Assembly: GCA_964430475.1 (NCBI GenBank)
Contig: CAYSEQ010000013.1
Location: forward strand, 1 to 23,658
DNA: 23,658 bases
From: CAYSEQ01 sp964430475
GTDB taxonomy: Bacteria > Patescibacteriota > Microgenomatia > UBA8517
Reading direction: 5' to 3'
Below are positions 7,488 to 15,554 of this stretch, in pieces. The translations under genes were made by a program, and so were the position numbers. Position 1 is the stretch's first letter, and each line of letters opens with the position of its first letter. The notes beneath the pieces are model-generated. The model did no database searches, was not told where the DNA came from, and was given only the letters and a program-made list of their open reading frames with translations.

Positions 7488-8444
7488 ATGGGCATAGTTG
7501 GTTGGATAAAAAGAAATAAATTAGCCTCGATTCTTTTAGTTATTGTCATTGTCTTTGTCTTCCCTATCTTCAGACAGATTTTATACGGCCTCCTCTTTGG
7601 TAGTATTAGTATGCTTAACTTAAATATTCCTGCGTCGCAAGAATCTTCTGCTTTTTTAAGGACTAGTCCCAGTGCAGATTTGGGGGGTACTACTTCGTTT
7701 GGCGGTACCTCTCAGTTTGGTATGCCGCCACCAATTTCCTATTCCGAGGCCCCGCCTCAACCTGGTATTAAAGATCGTTTGGTGATTGAGGAGTCTAACC
7801 TGTCACTTTTAGTTAAAGATGTTGTAACAGTAAGGGATAAGATTATCAAGCATGCTCAAGAAAGCGGGGGATATATGGTCAATTCCACTATTTCCAACCC
7901 CCAAGATGCACCTACCGCAACAGTGGTAATTCGTGTGCCATCGGCTCAGCTTGAATCTACTTTAGCCTTTCTTCGCTCGCTGGCAGTCAAGGTCGTTTCG
8001 GAAAACCTTATGGGTAAAGATGTCACCGATCAGTATGTTGATATTGAAAAAAGAATCCAGCTTTTAGAAAAAACGAAGGCGCGTTATGAAGAAATTCTAG
8101 CTCAAGCAAAAGAAATTTCTGATATTTCTAACTTAACTCAACAAATCTTAAATGTGCAGTCTCAAATTGATAGTTATCTTGGTCAAAAAGAGGCTTTGGC
8201 TAAAAATGCGGAGTTGGCAAAATTGACGATTTACCTCTCCACTGATGAAATAGCCTTGCCTTATGCTCCTTCGGAAACCTGGCGTCCCGATATTATCTTC
8301 AAACAAGCAGTCCGATCGCTTATTAAGACACTTAGGAGTCTGGGAACTCTATCTATCTGGCTGGCAGTTTACTCAGTTATTTGGGTTCCGGTTGTTTTGG
8401 TAATTATCTTCTTCAAAAGACGTCGTACCCAGCAAATAAAGTAA
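7488..8444 (+). CDS. DUF4349-like membrane protein
   Basis: A 318-residue envelope protein of unknown function that looks like the DUF4349 family. An N-terminal membrane segment (about 12-36) is followed by a flexible Gly/Ser/Pro-rich stretch (about 50-92) and then the conserved domain (about 97-285): an alpha/beta part with ESGGYMVNSTISN and ATVVIRVPSAQLESTLAFLR, a heptad-like coiled coil (about 185-235, IEKRIQLLEKTKARYEEIL), and a strand region LAKLTIYLSTDE. A second membrane segment (about 287-309) precedes a basic tail, RRRTQQIK. Both ends are therefore in or near the membrane, with the domain between them outside. It opens the surface-protein block, but nothing here shows a direct partner. 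Family recognition is from memory of the sequence pattern. The role is unknown. Confidence 0.8.
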   Translation: MGIVGWIKRNKLASILLVIVIVFVFPIFRQILYGLLFGSISMLNLNIPASQESSAFLRTSPSADLGGTTSFGGTSQFGMPPPISYSEAPPQPGIKDRLVIEESNLSLLVKDVVTVRDKIIKHAQESGGYMVNSTISNPQDAPTATVVIRVPSAQLESTLAFLRSLAVKVVSENLMGKDVTDQYVDIEKRIQLLEKTKARYEEILAQAKEISDISNLTQQILNVQSQIDSYLGQKEALAKNAELAKLTIYLSTDEIALPYAPSETWRPDIIFKQAVRSLIKTLRSLGTLSIWLAVYSVIWVPVVLVIIFFKRRRTQQIK

Positions 8445-8501
8445 AGATCATTCCACGGAAACAGGAACTACAAAGAAAGTTACATTTCTTTAGAAAATAT
8501 A

Positions 8502-8530
8502 TTGATACCAGGTTGTGCAATTTGTATACT
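8502..8530 (+). promoter_or_regulatory. Possible promoter before the sugar dehydrogenase gene
   Basis: TTGATA (8502-8507), a 17-base spacer and TATACT (8525-8530). The expected start near 8537 lies upstream of the hairpin at 8552-8572, so that hairpin would be in the transcript leader. Confidence 0.45.
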
Positions 8531-8551
8531 TCCTACCAAACTGCCTGCTGT

Positions 8552-8582
8552 AATGCTCCTAATTTGAGCATTCTAGTTTTTT
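8552..8582 (+). terminator. Hairpin plus T-run just before a start codon
   Basis: AATGCTC (8552-8558) and GAGCATT (8566-8572) form a 7-bp stem, followed by CTAGTTTTTT. It looks like an intrinsic terminator. Only nine bases separate it from the ATG at 8592, so it either ends transcripts from the upstream gene or acts as an attenuator. Confidence 0.55.
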
Positions 8583-8591
8583 AAAGTCAAC

Positions 8592-11500
8592 ATGAAACTC
8601 TTTTCTTCTTTGTTCCACATTTTCAGTCATGTATTTTTGGCATTTCTTCTCATCTTTTCGCAAGTTGTAGTTTTCTTCCTTCCAACTAAGAGCGTACTTG
8701 CAGCACCTCCTCCTAACTTTGTTTCGGAAATCCTTATTTCATCTTTAACCGAGCCAACTGCAATCCTTTTTCTTCCAAATGGAAACATGCTTATATTGGA
8801 ACGCTATGGAAGAGTGCACTTAGTTCGCTCTGGAAATGCTTACATTGAACCCACTCCCTTTATTGATTTAAGAAGTGTAACAAACACGGATCAGGGCGAA
8901 AGGGGATTGACAGGTGTTGCCTTAGATCCGGAATTTACAACTAACAACTATATTTACTTTTTCTACACCCGCAACTCTCCCTTACGAGATCGTGTCAGCC
9001 GATTTGTTGTAAATGGTGATACAGCCGATTTAGGAAGTGAGACTGTTATTTGGGAAGATAATGAAATTTCTCCGCTGTGGCACCATGGAGGGTCAATTGC
9101 ATTTGGTCCTGATGGCAAGCTTTATATCTCAACTGGAGATGGCTTTGATCAAAGTACCTCTGCACAAAGTCTTACTTCCTATCGGGGAAAAATCCTCCGT
9201 TTAAACAAAGATGGGACAATTCCTAGCGATAATCCTTTTTATGACGGAACCGGTCCAAACTTGGACGCTATTTGGGCGCTGGGTCTTCGTAACCCATTTC
9301 GTTTTCAGTTCGATCCCTTATCAGGTAGGATGTATATTGGTGATGTAGGTGGCAACGATGTAACGAATTCTTACGAAGAGATAAATATAGGGACAGCGGG
9401 TGCAAACTACGGGTGGCCTATTTGTGAGGGTCCTGAAAGAAACCCTACCGGAGGCACATGCACTCCACCAAGCTCTCCTGGTACTTACCAATCTCCAATG
9501 CACACATATCCTCACGCAGGTCTTGATGCATCGGTAACAGGAGGTTTTGTCTATCGAGGTGGAAATTTCCCGCTTCCGTATAAAGACAGTTATTTTTACG
9601 GAGATTATGTAAGAAATTGGATAAAGGGTCTTATTCTTGACCCTGTAACTGGAGAAAAAGTTGGAGAGTTTAATTTTGAACCTGATGATGGAATTAACAA
9701 CGGTCCTTATGGTGAAATTGTAGATCTTAAACAGGGTCCAGATGGGGCTTTGTACTATGTTGATATCGGAATCTCATGGGAGGGAGGAAGCAACCCAGGG
9801 ACGGTCAGAAGGATTAGATATGTAGCCAATAACCAACCTCCTGTAATTAGTCAAGTCACTGCTTCACCAACCTCGGGACAATCTCCATTAACAGTCTCTT
9901 TTAGTGTAAGCGCTTACGATCCTGAAAATGAGCCTCTTACCTATTCTTGGGACTTTGGTGATGGGACATCTTCTAGCGAACAGAATCCAATACATACTTA
10001 TCTATCAAACGGAAGATACCAAGCACGTTTAACGGTTTCGGATGGGAGTAGTCAAGCGCTTTCGGATCCAATAGTTATAAGTGTTGGGACTCCACCAATA
10101 ATAAATAGTATGACTGTCGTTTCCCCAAGCGACATACCCGGTGGAAATATTACTTTTAGGGCGGGTGACCAAATTAGTTTTTCAGCTTTGGCAACAGATC
10201 CTGATGGGAGTTTGGGGGAATCGAATTATTCTTGGCGTATTGTGATGATTCATTTAAGCCACACACATCCTGAGGCTGGTCCAATTATCGGAAGTTCAGG
10301 TATTTTTAACATTCCAACAAGCGGTCATGAGATGAGTAGCGAGATTCAATTTCAATTTATCCTTACGGTAACTGATAATGATGGTTTGACTGCGGAACAA
10401 GCAGTCACAATTTATCCAGAGACAGTTGATTTGTTTTTTGATAGTGATCCATCAGGATTGCAATTGCTTGTTGATGGATTTGCAAGAAGCACGCCCTTTA
10501 GTATAAATTCTACTATTGCCTTTCAACATTTAGTTGAAGCTCCCTCAACACAGATATTCAATGGAAATACATATAACTTTGTTTCATGGTCGGATGGAGG
10601 TGAACGTATCCATACAATTACTGTTCCAGAAGGAGGCCAGACTTATCAAGTAAATTATCAGCAAGTTGCGACCTTGCCTTCTCCAATAGCGGGTTATTCA
10701 CTTAATGAGAGTAGTGGTAATATTGCCTATGACCTTTATGGTACGAATAATTTGACTCTTATTAATGGTCCTGTTTGGTATTCTCAAGGTAGGTTTTCAG
10801 GATCACTCTCCTTTGATGGCGTAGATGATAGGGCGGTTGGTTCAGAAATTACGCTTCCTGCCACATTTACATTAATGACTTGGGTATTCAACCCCTCAAA
10901 TTCAGCCTATGAAACCTTAATCACTTTAGGGACAGAGAGGGATTTGTATCTTACAAACGGAGTGGTAGGATTTTACGATGGTGCCCAAGATAGGACATTT
11001 GGTAGTCAAATTACAACCGGTACTTGGCATCACATAGCGATTGTTTCTACGGGAACACAACTTATTGCATATGTAGATGGGTATCCGGTTGGGAGTGCGG
11101 ATTCGTCTCTTACTCCTTATACTGCTAATTTGCAGTTGGGAGCTTGGATAATGGGGGGCAACTTTTATGATTTCTTAGGAGGAGTTCTTGATGAGGTCAG
11201 AATTTATTCACAAGCCTTAACTCAGCAAGAAATTCAGCTTGCGATGAATACTCCAATAGGGGGTAATCCGCCCCCACCTAATATTCCTCCCACTGCAAAT
11301 GATGATACTTTAGTCTTGGATGAAGATACTTCCGCAAGTGTTTCACCTTTAGTAAATGATAGCGACCCTGATGGGGGGATTCTTGATATTATCGGAATTA
11401 CTTCTCCCAATAATGGGAGTGCGATTTTAAATACCGATGATACTATCAGCTATTTTCCAAGCCCCAATTTTAATGGCGAAGATAGTTTCAGTTATACAAT

Positions 11501-12518
11501 TTCTGATGGACAAGGAGGAAATGCTTCTGCGACAGTCTTTGTGAGCGTGAATTCAGTAAACGACGCGCCAGTTGCTAATAGCCAAAGTGTTGCAACTGCT
11601 CAGAACACTTCCATTAACCTTATCCTTTCAGCAACTGATGTTGATAACGATCCCTTAACATTTGATATTATTGATCAACCCAGGAATGGAATTCTTAGCG
11701 GGACTCCTCCGAATCTTTCTTATACTCCAAACACCAATTTTGTAGGCAGTGATACATTTACTTTTATTGCTAACGATGGTTTTCTAAATAGCAATATTGC
11801 TACGATGACAATTACAGTGCAAGCTTCTTCATATACAGCATTTAGTCTGCAATTTGATGGTCAGAACGATTTCGCTAGGTTTACCAACATTCCTCTCTCT
11901 CAGGTATACACCTATGAAGCTTGGGTATACAGGACAAGGGATACAGGAAGATACGAGACATTTCTTTCCGATGCCAACTCAAACTATTCTCGAGCAATGT
12001 TTACGCTCTATGTTGATGGGGGAAACAATGATTGTAGTGGAGTGGACGACCAATTCGCCTTTTATCAGACCTCAGGCAACGATATCCAATGTTCTGGTGT
12101 TTCGGCGTTGGTTGGACAATGGTATCATGTTGCAGTTACCCGTGATGCACAAGGCACTAGGAGAATTTTTATTAATGGTCAACTTGTAAGTACAAGATAT
12201 AATACTCCCAATACTTCGGATAGTAATGGTAGACTTACAATCGGTCGCGCGGGTGATTACAACGGTGAGTATTTTGCAGGGAGAGTTGACGAGGTTCGCA
12301 TATCAAATACTGCAAGATATGTCTCAAGTTTTACTCCGAGAACATCAAACTTTGCAGGTGATTCAAATACTGTTGCTTTGTACCATTTAGATGCCGGATC
12401 AGGTCAAATCTTAGTTGATTCTTCCGGCAACCAAAGAAATGGGACACTCGGAAGTTCTACTACAATTCAGACATCCGATCCTTCTTGGTCAACATCAAGC
12501 CCAATTGTTGCCCCTTAA
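8592..12518 (+). CDS. Secreted PQQ-type sugar dehydrogenase with PKD, LamG and cadherin-like modules
   Basis: A 1308-residue exported protein. A signal peptide ends near residue 37 (SVLA|APP). Residues about 40-412 are a six-bladed propeller of the glucose/sorbosone dehydrogenase family: ERGLTGVALDPEF (103-115), HHGGSIAFGPDGKLYISTGD (164-183), GLRNPFRFQFDP (231-242), GANYGWPICEG (270-280). The conserved His (164/165) and Arg (233/237) expected around PQQ are present. In the family these enzymes oxidise aldoses with PQQ and pass on electrons; the substrate here cannot be told. Then follow a PKD domain (about 415-498, YSWDFGDGTS), an Ig-like stretch, a LamG/concanavalin-like domain (about 694-886), two cadherin-like or tandem-95-type repeats (about 895-1072, ending in NDAPV and NDGF motifs), and a second LamG domain (about 1080-1280). 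There is no LPxTG or C-terminal membrane anchor. The added modules suggest glycan or surface binding. Confidence 0.9.
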   Translation: MKLFSSLFHIFSHVFLAFLLIFSQVVVFFLPTKSVLAAPPPNFVSEILISSLTEPTAILFLPNGNMLILERYGRVHLVRSGNAYIEPTPFIDLRSVTNTDQGERGLTGVALDPEFTTNNYIYFFYTRNSPLRDRVSRFVVNGDTADLGSETVIWEDNEISPLWHHGGSIAFGPDGKLYISTGDGFDQSTSAQSLTSYRGKILRLNKDGTIPSDNPFYDGTGPNLDAIWALGLRNPFRFQFDPLSGRMYIGDVGGNDVTNSYEEINIGTAGANYGWPICEGPERNPTGGTCTPPSSPGTYQSPMHTYPHAGLDASVTGGFVYRGGNFPLPYKDSYFYGDYVRNWIKGLILDPVTGEKVGEFNFEPDDGINNGPYGEIVDLKQGPDGALYYVDIGISWEGGSNPGTVRRIRYVANNQPPVISQVTASPTSGQSPLTVSFSVSAYDPENEPLTYSWDFGDGTSSSEQNPIHTYLSNGRYQARLTVSDGSSQALSDPIVISVGTPPIINSMTVVSPSDIPGGNITFRAGDQISFSALATDPDGSLGESNYSWRIVMIHLSHTHPEAGPIIGSSGIFNIPTSGHEMSSEIQFQFILTVTDNDGLTAEQAVTIYPETVDLFFDSDPSGLQLLVDGFARSTPFSINSTIAFQHLVEAPSTQIFNGNTYNFVSWSDGGERIHTITVPEGGQTYQVNYQQVATLPSPIAGYSLNESSGNIAYDLYGTNNLTLINGPVWYSQGRFSGSLSFDGVDDRAVGSEITLPATFTLMTWVFNPSNSAYETLITLGTERDLYLTNGVVGFYDGAQDRTFGSQITTGTWHHIAIVSTGTQLIAYVDGYPVGSADSSLTPYTANLQLGAWIMGGNFYDFLGGVLDEVRIYSQALTQQEIQLAMNTPIGGNPPPPNIPPTANDDTLVLDEDTSASVSPLVNDSDPDGGILDIIGITSPNNGSAILNTDDTISYFPSPNFNGEDSFSYTISDGQGGNASATVFVSVNSVNDAPVANSQSVATAQNTSINLILSATDVDNDPLTFDIIDQPRNGILSGTPPNLSYTPNTNFVGSDTFTFIANDGFLNSNIATMTITVQASSYTAFSLQFDGQNDFARFTNIPLSQVYTYEAWVYRTRDTGRYETFLSDANSNYSRAMFTLYVDGGNNDCSGVDDQFAFYQTSGNDIQCSGVSALVGQWYHVAVTRDAQGTRRIFINGQLVSTRYNTPNTSDSNGRLTIGRAGDYNGEYFAGRVDEVRISNTARYVSSFTPRTSNFAGDSNTVALYHLDAGSGQILVDSSGNQRNGTLGSSTTIQTSDPSWSTSSPIVAP

Positions 12519-12551
12519 ATTTACAAATACTAAAAAATTTATGGATACTTC

Positions 12552-12581
12552 TTGACATGGCCTATAGCAAATAAATATAAT
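12552..12581 (+). promoter_or_regulatory. Consensus sigma-70-type promoter for the LPVTG protein gene
   Basis: TTGACA (12552-12557), 18 bases, TATAAT (12576-12581): both boxes are perfect. Transcription should start near 12588, giving a leader of about 27 bases without a clear Shine-Dalgarno sequence. It may drive the LPVTG gene and the sortase together. Confidence 0.75.
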
Positions 12582-12614
12582 AAGGTCTCTTTTTAAATAA
12601 AGTAAAATCTTAAA

Positions 12615-13508
12615 ATGTTTACCAAGAAATTCATAAGAAAATTTTTGTTTTCAGCTCTTCCTATAGTTTTAGTGTTCATAACTTATTTTGTAGATCCTGT
12701 CCTTGCTCAAGTTACACCTCCAGACTTCCCTAATTGTAGAGATAGGATCTTCCAAAGTCCGGGAGACTGGGCGCATTACGATTATGGAATACATGGGATT
12801 CCTGGAATCGGAAATCTTGAGGGGAGTGATGAGGTATATTCGCTTCAAAATGGGAATTTCTTGCAATGTTTTTGTCCAGTCCCATCAGATATAGCTGGCT
12901 ACAACGGATGGCAGACAAACTGGTGGGATGTTGATATAGCAGGTTTAAGCGAAGAGGAAATTCAACAATTTATTTCACAAGGATGGATTTTTGAACCCAA
13001 TGGATCTGGGTGGAACCTTTTAGATGACAGATATTTAGCTAAAAATATAAGTTTCAGTTGTCAGAGACCAACACCTACACCTCCGCCTGCTGGCGGTCCT
13101 CCGGGAGCTCCAGTCTGTACTAGTCCTCCTGTGAGCGTTGCACCTTTATATTCTTCTGCAAATTTTTCAAGGTTGGATCAGGATACTATAAAGATTAGTT
13201 GGATTGTGACTGATGGGCATGCGCAAAAATATGGTATATTTTATGGAACTAATCCCAAAGATCTTCAATGGTATACAGAAGTTTTCGGACACGAAACGAA
13301 TCAAGCGATAATCAATCTAGTCCCTCCTGGGAACATATACTTTAAAGTTTGCAGTATTGGTACTTGTGGCGATAAGGTTTGTGGAAACACTATTCCTCAA
13401 GTATTGGGTGCTACAAAAGAGCTTCCTGTTACCGGCTACGCGGTTGCTACTCTTAGCCTTTTAGTACCGATTGGTTTTTACTTTTACAAGCGCTTCAGAC
13501 TAGTATAA
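12615..13508 (+). CDS. Secreted protein with LPVTG sorting signal
   Basis: A 297-residue surface protein of unknown function. A signal peptide (about 1-31, DPVLA|QVTPP) leads into a region with Cys, Trp and aromatic residues (about 35-155) that I do not recognise. A proline-rich linker (PTPTPPPAGGPPG, about 156-168) is followed by a fibronectin-III-like stretch (about 175-260, IKISWIVTDGHAQKYGIFYG and the four-Cys segment ending at GNTIPQ). The C-terminus is a textbook sortase signal: LPVTG at 270-274, a hydrophobic segment and the basic tail KRFRLV. It should be exported and then linked or anchored by sortase. A sortase gene begins 49 bases downstream, probably in the same operon, so the two are likely enzyme and substrate. 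Eleven or so cysteines suggest disulfides outside the cell. Confidence 0.85.
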   Translation: MFTKKFIRKFLFSALPIVLVFITYFVDPVLAQVTPPDFPNCRDRIFQSPGDWAHYDYGIHGIPGIGNLEGSDEVYSLQNGNFLQCFCPVPSDIAGYNGWQTNWWDVDIAGLSEEEIQQFISQGWIFEPNGSGWNLLDDRYLAKNISFSCQRPTPTPPPAGGPPGAPVCTSPPVSVAPLYSSANFSRLDQDTIKISWIVTDGHAQKYGIFYGTNPKDLQWYTEVFGHETNQAIINLVPPGNIYFKVCSIGTCGDKVCGNTIPQVLGATKELPVTGYAVATLSLLVPIGFYFYKRFRLV

Positions 13509-13557
13509 TTTTTAAAATTTTTTCAAACTGTTATCAAAAAACTTATATCAAGTAAAG

Positions 13558-14292
13558 ATGAAACCTCATGGTCTTATTTATGATGCTAGGAGGAATTCGA
13601 AAAAGCACGGAGAAATAATTTTAGTCTTACCTATTATTCTTCGGATATTTTATCGTATTTTTCAAACTTTAGGTGTTGCATTAATAGTATTTGTAATTTT
13701 TACTTTTATTTTTGCTTTCGGACCGGTTATCGAGCAGGAGATTTCCTACGAATTGAGGCAGAACGAAAAAACCGATGAGCTTCAAATAAAGATTGTCGAG
13801 GCGGAGAAAATTTTAGAGGTACAGAAGAAAGCACTTGAATGGGGTGTCGATTCATATTTTTCAGTAGTAATACCTAAAATTGGCGCTTCTTCGAATATTT
13901 TAGCTAATGTAGATGCAGGGAACAAAAAGGAATATCTAGAGGCTCTAAAGAAGGGTGTTGCCCATGCGAAAGGTACATACTTTCCTGGCCAGGAGGGAAG
14001 AATAGTTTTGTTCTCGCATTCGACAGATTCTCCTTTGAACTTTGCTCGCTATAATGCTGTTTTTTATCTTCTTAGAAAGCTTGATAAAGGCAATGAAATA
14101 TTAATATTTTTTGCTAATAAGTTGTATATTTACGAGGTTGAGGAGAAAATTGTTGTTCAAGCAAGTGATACTTCTTGGCTTAATCCAAGGCCGGGTAATG
14201 AAGAGTTGATTTTAATAACTTGTGATCCACCCGGAACTACTCTAAGAAGACTTTTGGTAATTGCAAAGCCTAAGAATACGATAAAAACTTGA
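13558..14292 (+). CDS. Sortase (transpeptidase)
   Basis: A membrane-anchored cysteine transpeptidase of 244 residues that cleaves LPxTG-type signals and joins the protein to a surface acceptor. One membrane segment (about 32-55) is followed by a coiled-coil-like stalk (about 60-95) and the sortase beta-barrel (about 100-240). The catalytic triad is visible: His154 in LFSHST, Cys222 in LILITCDPPGTT, and Arg230 or Arg231 in LRRLLVIAK. The TC-DPPGTT context resembles class D/E-like sortases more than SrtA, but the class is not certain. It lies directly after the LPVTG protein, its likely substrate. The gene is intact and ends with TGA; 20 bases later the insertion sequence begins. What acceptor it uses (peptidoglycan or another polymer) cannot be seen. 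Confidence 0.92.
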   Translation: MKPHGLIYDARRNSKKHGEIILVLPIILRIFYRIFQTLGVALIVFVIFTFIFAFGPVIEQEISYELRQNEKTDELQIKIVEAEKILEVQKKALEWGVDSYFSVVIPKIGASSNILANVDAGNKKEYLEALKKGVAHAKGTYFPGQEGRIVLFSHSTDSPLNFARYNAVFYLLRKLDKGNEILIFFANKLYIYEVEEKIVVQASDTSWLNPRPGNEELILITCDPPGTTLRRLLVIAKPKNTIKT

Positions 14293-14307
14293 AGATTTGG
14301 AGATTTA

Positions 14308-14312
14308 GATGG
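14308..14312. repeat. Target-site duplication, left copy (GATGG)
   Basis: GATGG here and at 15375-15379 sit exactly outside the two terminal inverted repeats, the mark of transposition with a 5-bp staggered cut. Confidence 0.8.
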
Positions 14313-14341
14313 TGAATAGGCTACGATACATTTTAGACATT
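14313..14341 (+). repeat. IS left terminal inverted repeat
   Basis: 29 bases; shares GGCTAC and TTTTAGACATT with the right end in inverted orientation. Confidence 0.82.
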
Positions 14342-15346
14342 AAGTAAGTTGGATCACTACGCCAGGGCTTATCCTCTTTTTGGTAGAATCAGGGGCTGGA
14401 AGGAGGTGATTAGAATGCTTTCCAGCCTAAAAAGATTAAAAATCTTAGAGTTCTACCAGGAATATGGAGAGAAAGCAACATTAAAGGCCTTTGGAGTTAA
14501 CCGGAAGACTGTTTGGGTTTGGAGGAAAAGATTAAACTTGGGAAAAAATCAATTAGCTTCTTTGGTTCCTTCTTCTACCAAACCTAAAACTACCAGAAGA
14601 ATGGAGGTTGATTTAAGAGTTATTGAATACATCAAAGACTTAGGGGAATCTCATTATCGCTTGGGAAAAGGAAGATTAAGCCTTTATTAGATGAATATTG
14701 TTCTTGCTTAGGGATTAAATCCATTGCTGTTTCTACTATTGGCAAGGTGATTAAAAGAAATCACTTTTTCTTTCAAAAGCAAGGCAGAATTTATCATCAT
14801 CCTGGTTTAGGTTGGACTAAAAGAAAGCCATTAAAAAGACTAAGGGTGAGATATTCTCCCAAACCAACTGAGTTTGGTCATCTTCAGGTGGATACTGTTT
14901 CCAAAGTCTTTGGAGGAATTAAGCTTTACCTTTATTTTGCCATTGATATTAAACTTAAGTTTAGTCTTTCCCTGCTTTATTCTAAAACTTAATAGCTTTA
15001 ATACTCTTGATTTCTTTAAGAAACTAGAACTAATTTACCCAGGGAGTATTAAATCAGTCCAAACAGACAAAGGCTTGGAATTTTTAGGAGTCTTTGCCCA
15101 ATACTTAAGGAAAAAAAAGGAATTCCCCCATTATTTCATCTACCCCAGATGTCCAAGGATTGATGGGGTGATTGAAAGATACCAAAGGACTATTCAAGAA
15201 GAATTCCTAGAACCAAACTTAGACTTAATTCATCAACCCAAACTTTTTAATGACAAACTGGGGGATCTCCTATTCTACAATAGTCAAAAAGTCCATGAGT
15301 CTTTGGGTCTAAAATCACCCTTAGACTACCTGCCTGAGAAAGGAGG

Positions 15347-15374
15347 AATGTCTAAAAAGTCTGTAGCCTGTACA
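15347..15374 (-). repeat. IS right terminal inverted repeat
   Basis: 28 bases; inverted partner of 14313-14341, followed at once by the second GATGG. Confidence 0.82.
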
Positions 15375-15379
15375 GATGG
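15375..15379. repeat. Target-site duplication, right copy (GATGG)
   Basis: Matches 14308-14312. The next base starts the -35 box of the rho promoter. Confidence 0.8.
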
Positions 15380-15407
15380 TTGACATTTTAATTTAGTTAG
15401 TTATAAA
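15380..15407 (+). promoter_or_regulatory. Promoter of rho
   Basis: TTGACA (15380-15385), 16 bases, TATAAA (15402-15407). Start expected at about 15412-15416. The leader to rho is then about 135 bases and contains small hairpins (CGGAA/TTCCG at about 15423-15439; AAGATT/AATCTT at about 15483-15498). Confidence 0.7.
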
Positions 15408-15413
15408 ATAACA

Positions 15414-15554
15414 ATGTACCTCGGAATTTTATCTTCCGAAGATTCCATGTCTCGATCTGGCTTTATATTATATTTTAAATTTAAGATTTTAGAATCTTTG
15501 AAATCTCAAACTCGATTAAATTGGGTTGGAGGAAAAGGATTAATTTTATGGTAA
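15414..15554 (+). CDS. Possible leaderless upstream ORF in the rho leader (46 aa)
   Basis: An ATG six bases after the TATAAA box opens a 46-codon frame (MYLGILSSEDSMSRSG...GLILW) whose TAA stop overlaps the rho start by seven bases, in another frame. With a start at the expected transcription start, it would be translated as a leaderless message, and ribosomes ending there would be placed on the rho start. E. coli rho also has a short leader peptide gene, and Rho regulates its own leader. The peptide has no recognisable family, and an open frame of this length can occur by chance in AT-rich DNA, so this is tentative. Confidence 0.3.
   Translation: MYLGILSSEDSMSRSGFILYFKFKILESLKSQTRLNWVGGKGLILW

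Larger units (their letters stand above)
14313..15374 (+). mobile_element. Insertion sequence, 1062 bp, DDE transposase type
   Basis: The terminal inverted repeats are 14313-14341 (starts TGAATAGGCTAC, ends TTTTAGACATT) and 15347-15374 (on the other strand starts TGTACAGGCTAC, ends TTTTTAGACATT). They match at most positions with one length difference, and start TG and end CA. GATGG is duplicated on both sides. A single transposase gene fills the interior but is frameshifted twice. The catalytic-domain pattern fits an IS481-like or related rve element. It inserted between the sortase gene and the rho promoter. Confidence 0.88.
14415..15383 (+). pseudogene. IS481-like DDE transposase, two frameshifts
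   Basis: The start ATG has an excellent ribosome-binding site, AAGGAGGTGAT, four bases upstream. The first part (to 14690) has a helix-turn-helix, KATLKAFGVNRKTVWVWRKR. Reading then shifts by -1 near 14663-14672 into a second frame (to 14992) carrying the first catalytic Asp, GHLQVDTVSKVFGG. It shifts by +1 in the AAAA run at 14984-14987 into a third segment with the second Asp (SVQTDKGLEF) and the catalytic Glu (RIDGVIERYQRTIQEEF), ending in the usual NSQKVHESLGLKSPLDYL. Joined, it would be about 320 residues, a full-length rve transposase. A slippery heptamer G-GGA-AAA (14663-14669) could allow programmed -1 shifting at the first break, but the second needs +1. A decayed gene or two small sequence errors is the simpler reading. 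The last codons run past the IS end. Confidence 0.85.

Noticed and set aside
8381..8584. A 67-codon frame overlapping the end of the DUF4349-like gene
   Set aside because: Overlaps the coding end in another frame, has no family pattern, and runs through the promoter and terminator hairpin.
11854..12189. A 111-codon frame within the dehydrogenase gene
   Set aside because: Shadow of the LamG coding region in another frame.
14661..14992. Programmed frameshifting as a full explanation of the split transposase
   Set aside because: The first break has a slippery heptamer, but the second needs a +1 shift in a plain A-run; two opposite shifts are better explained by decay or sequence error.
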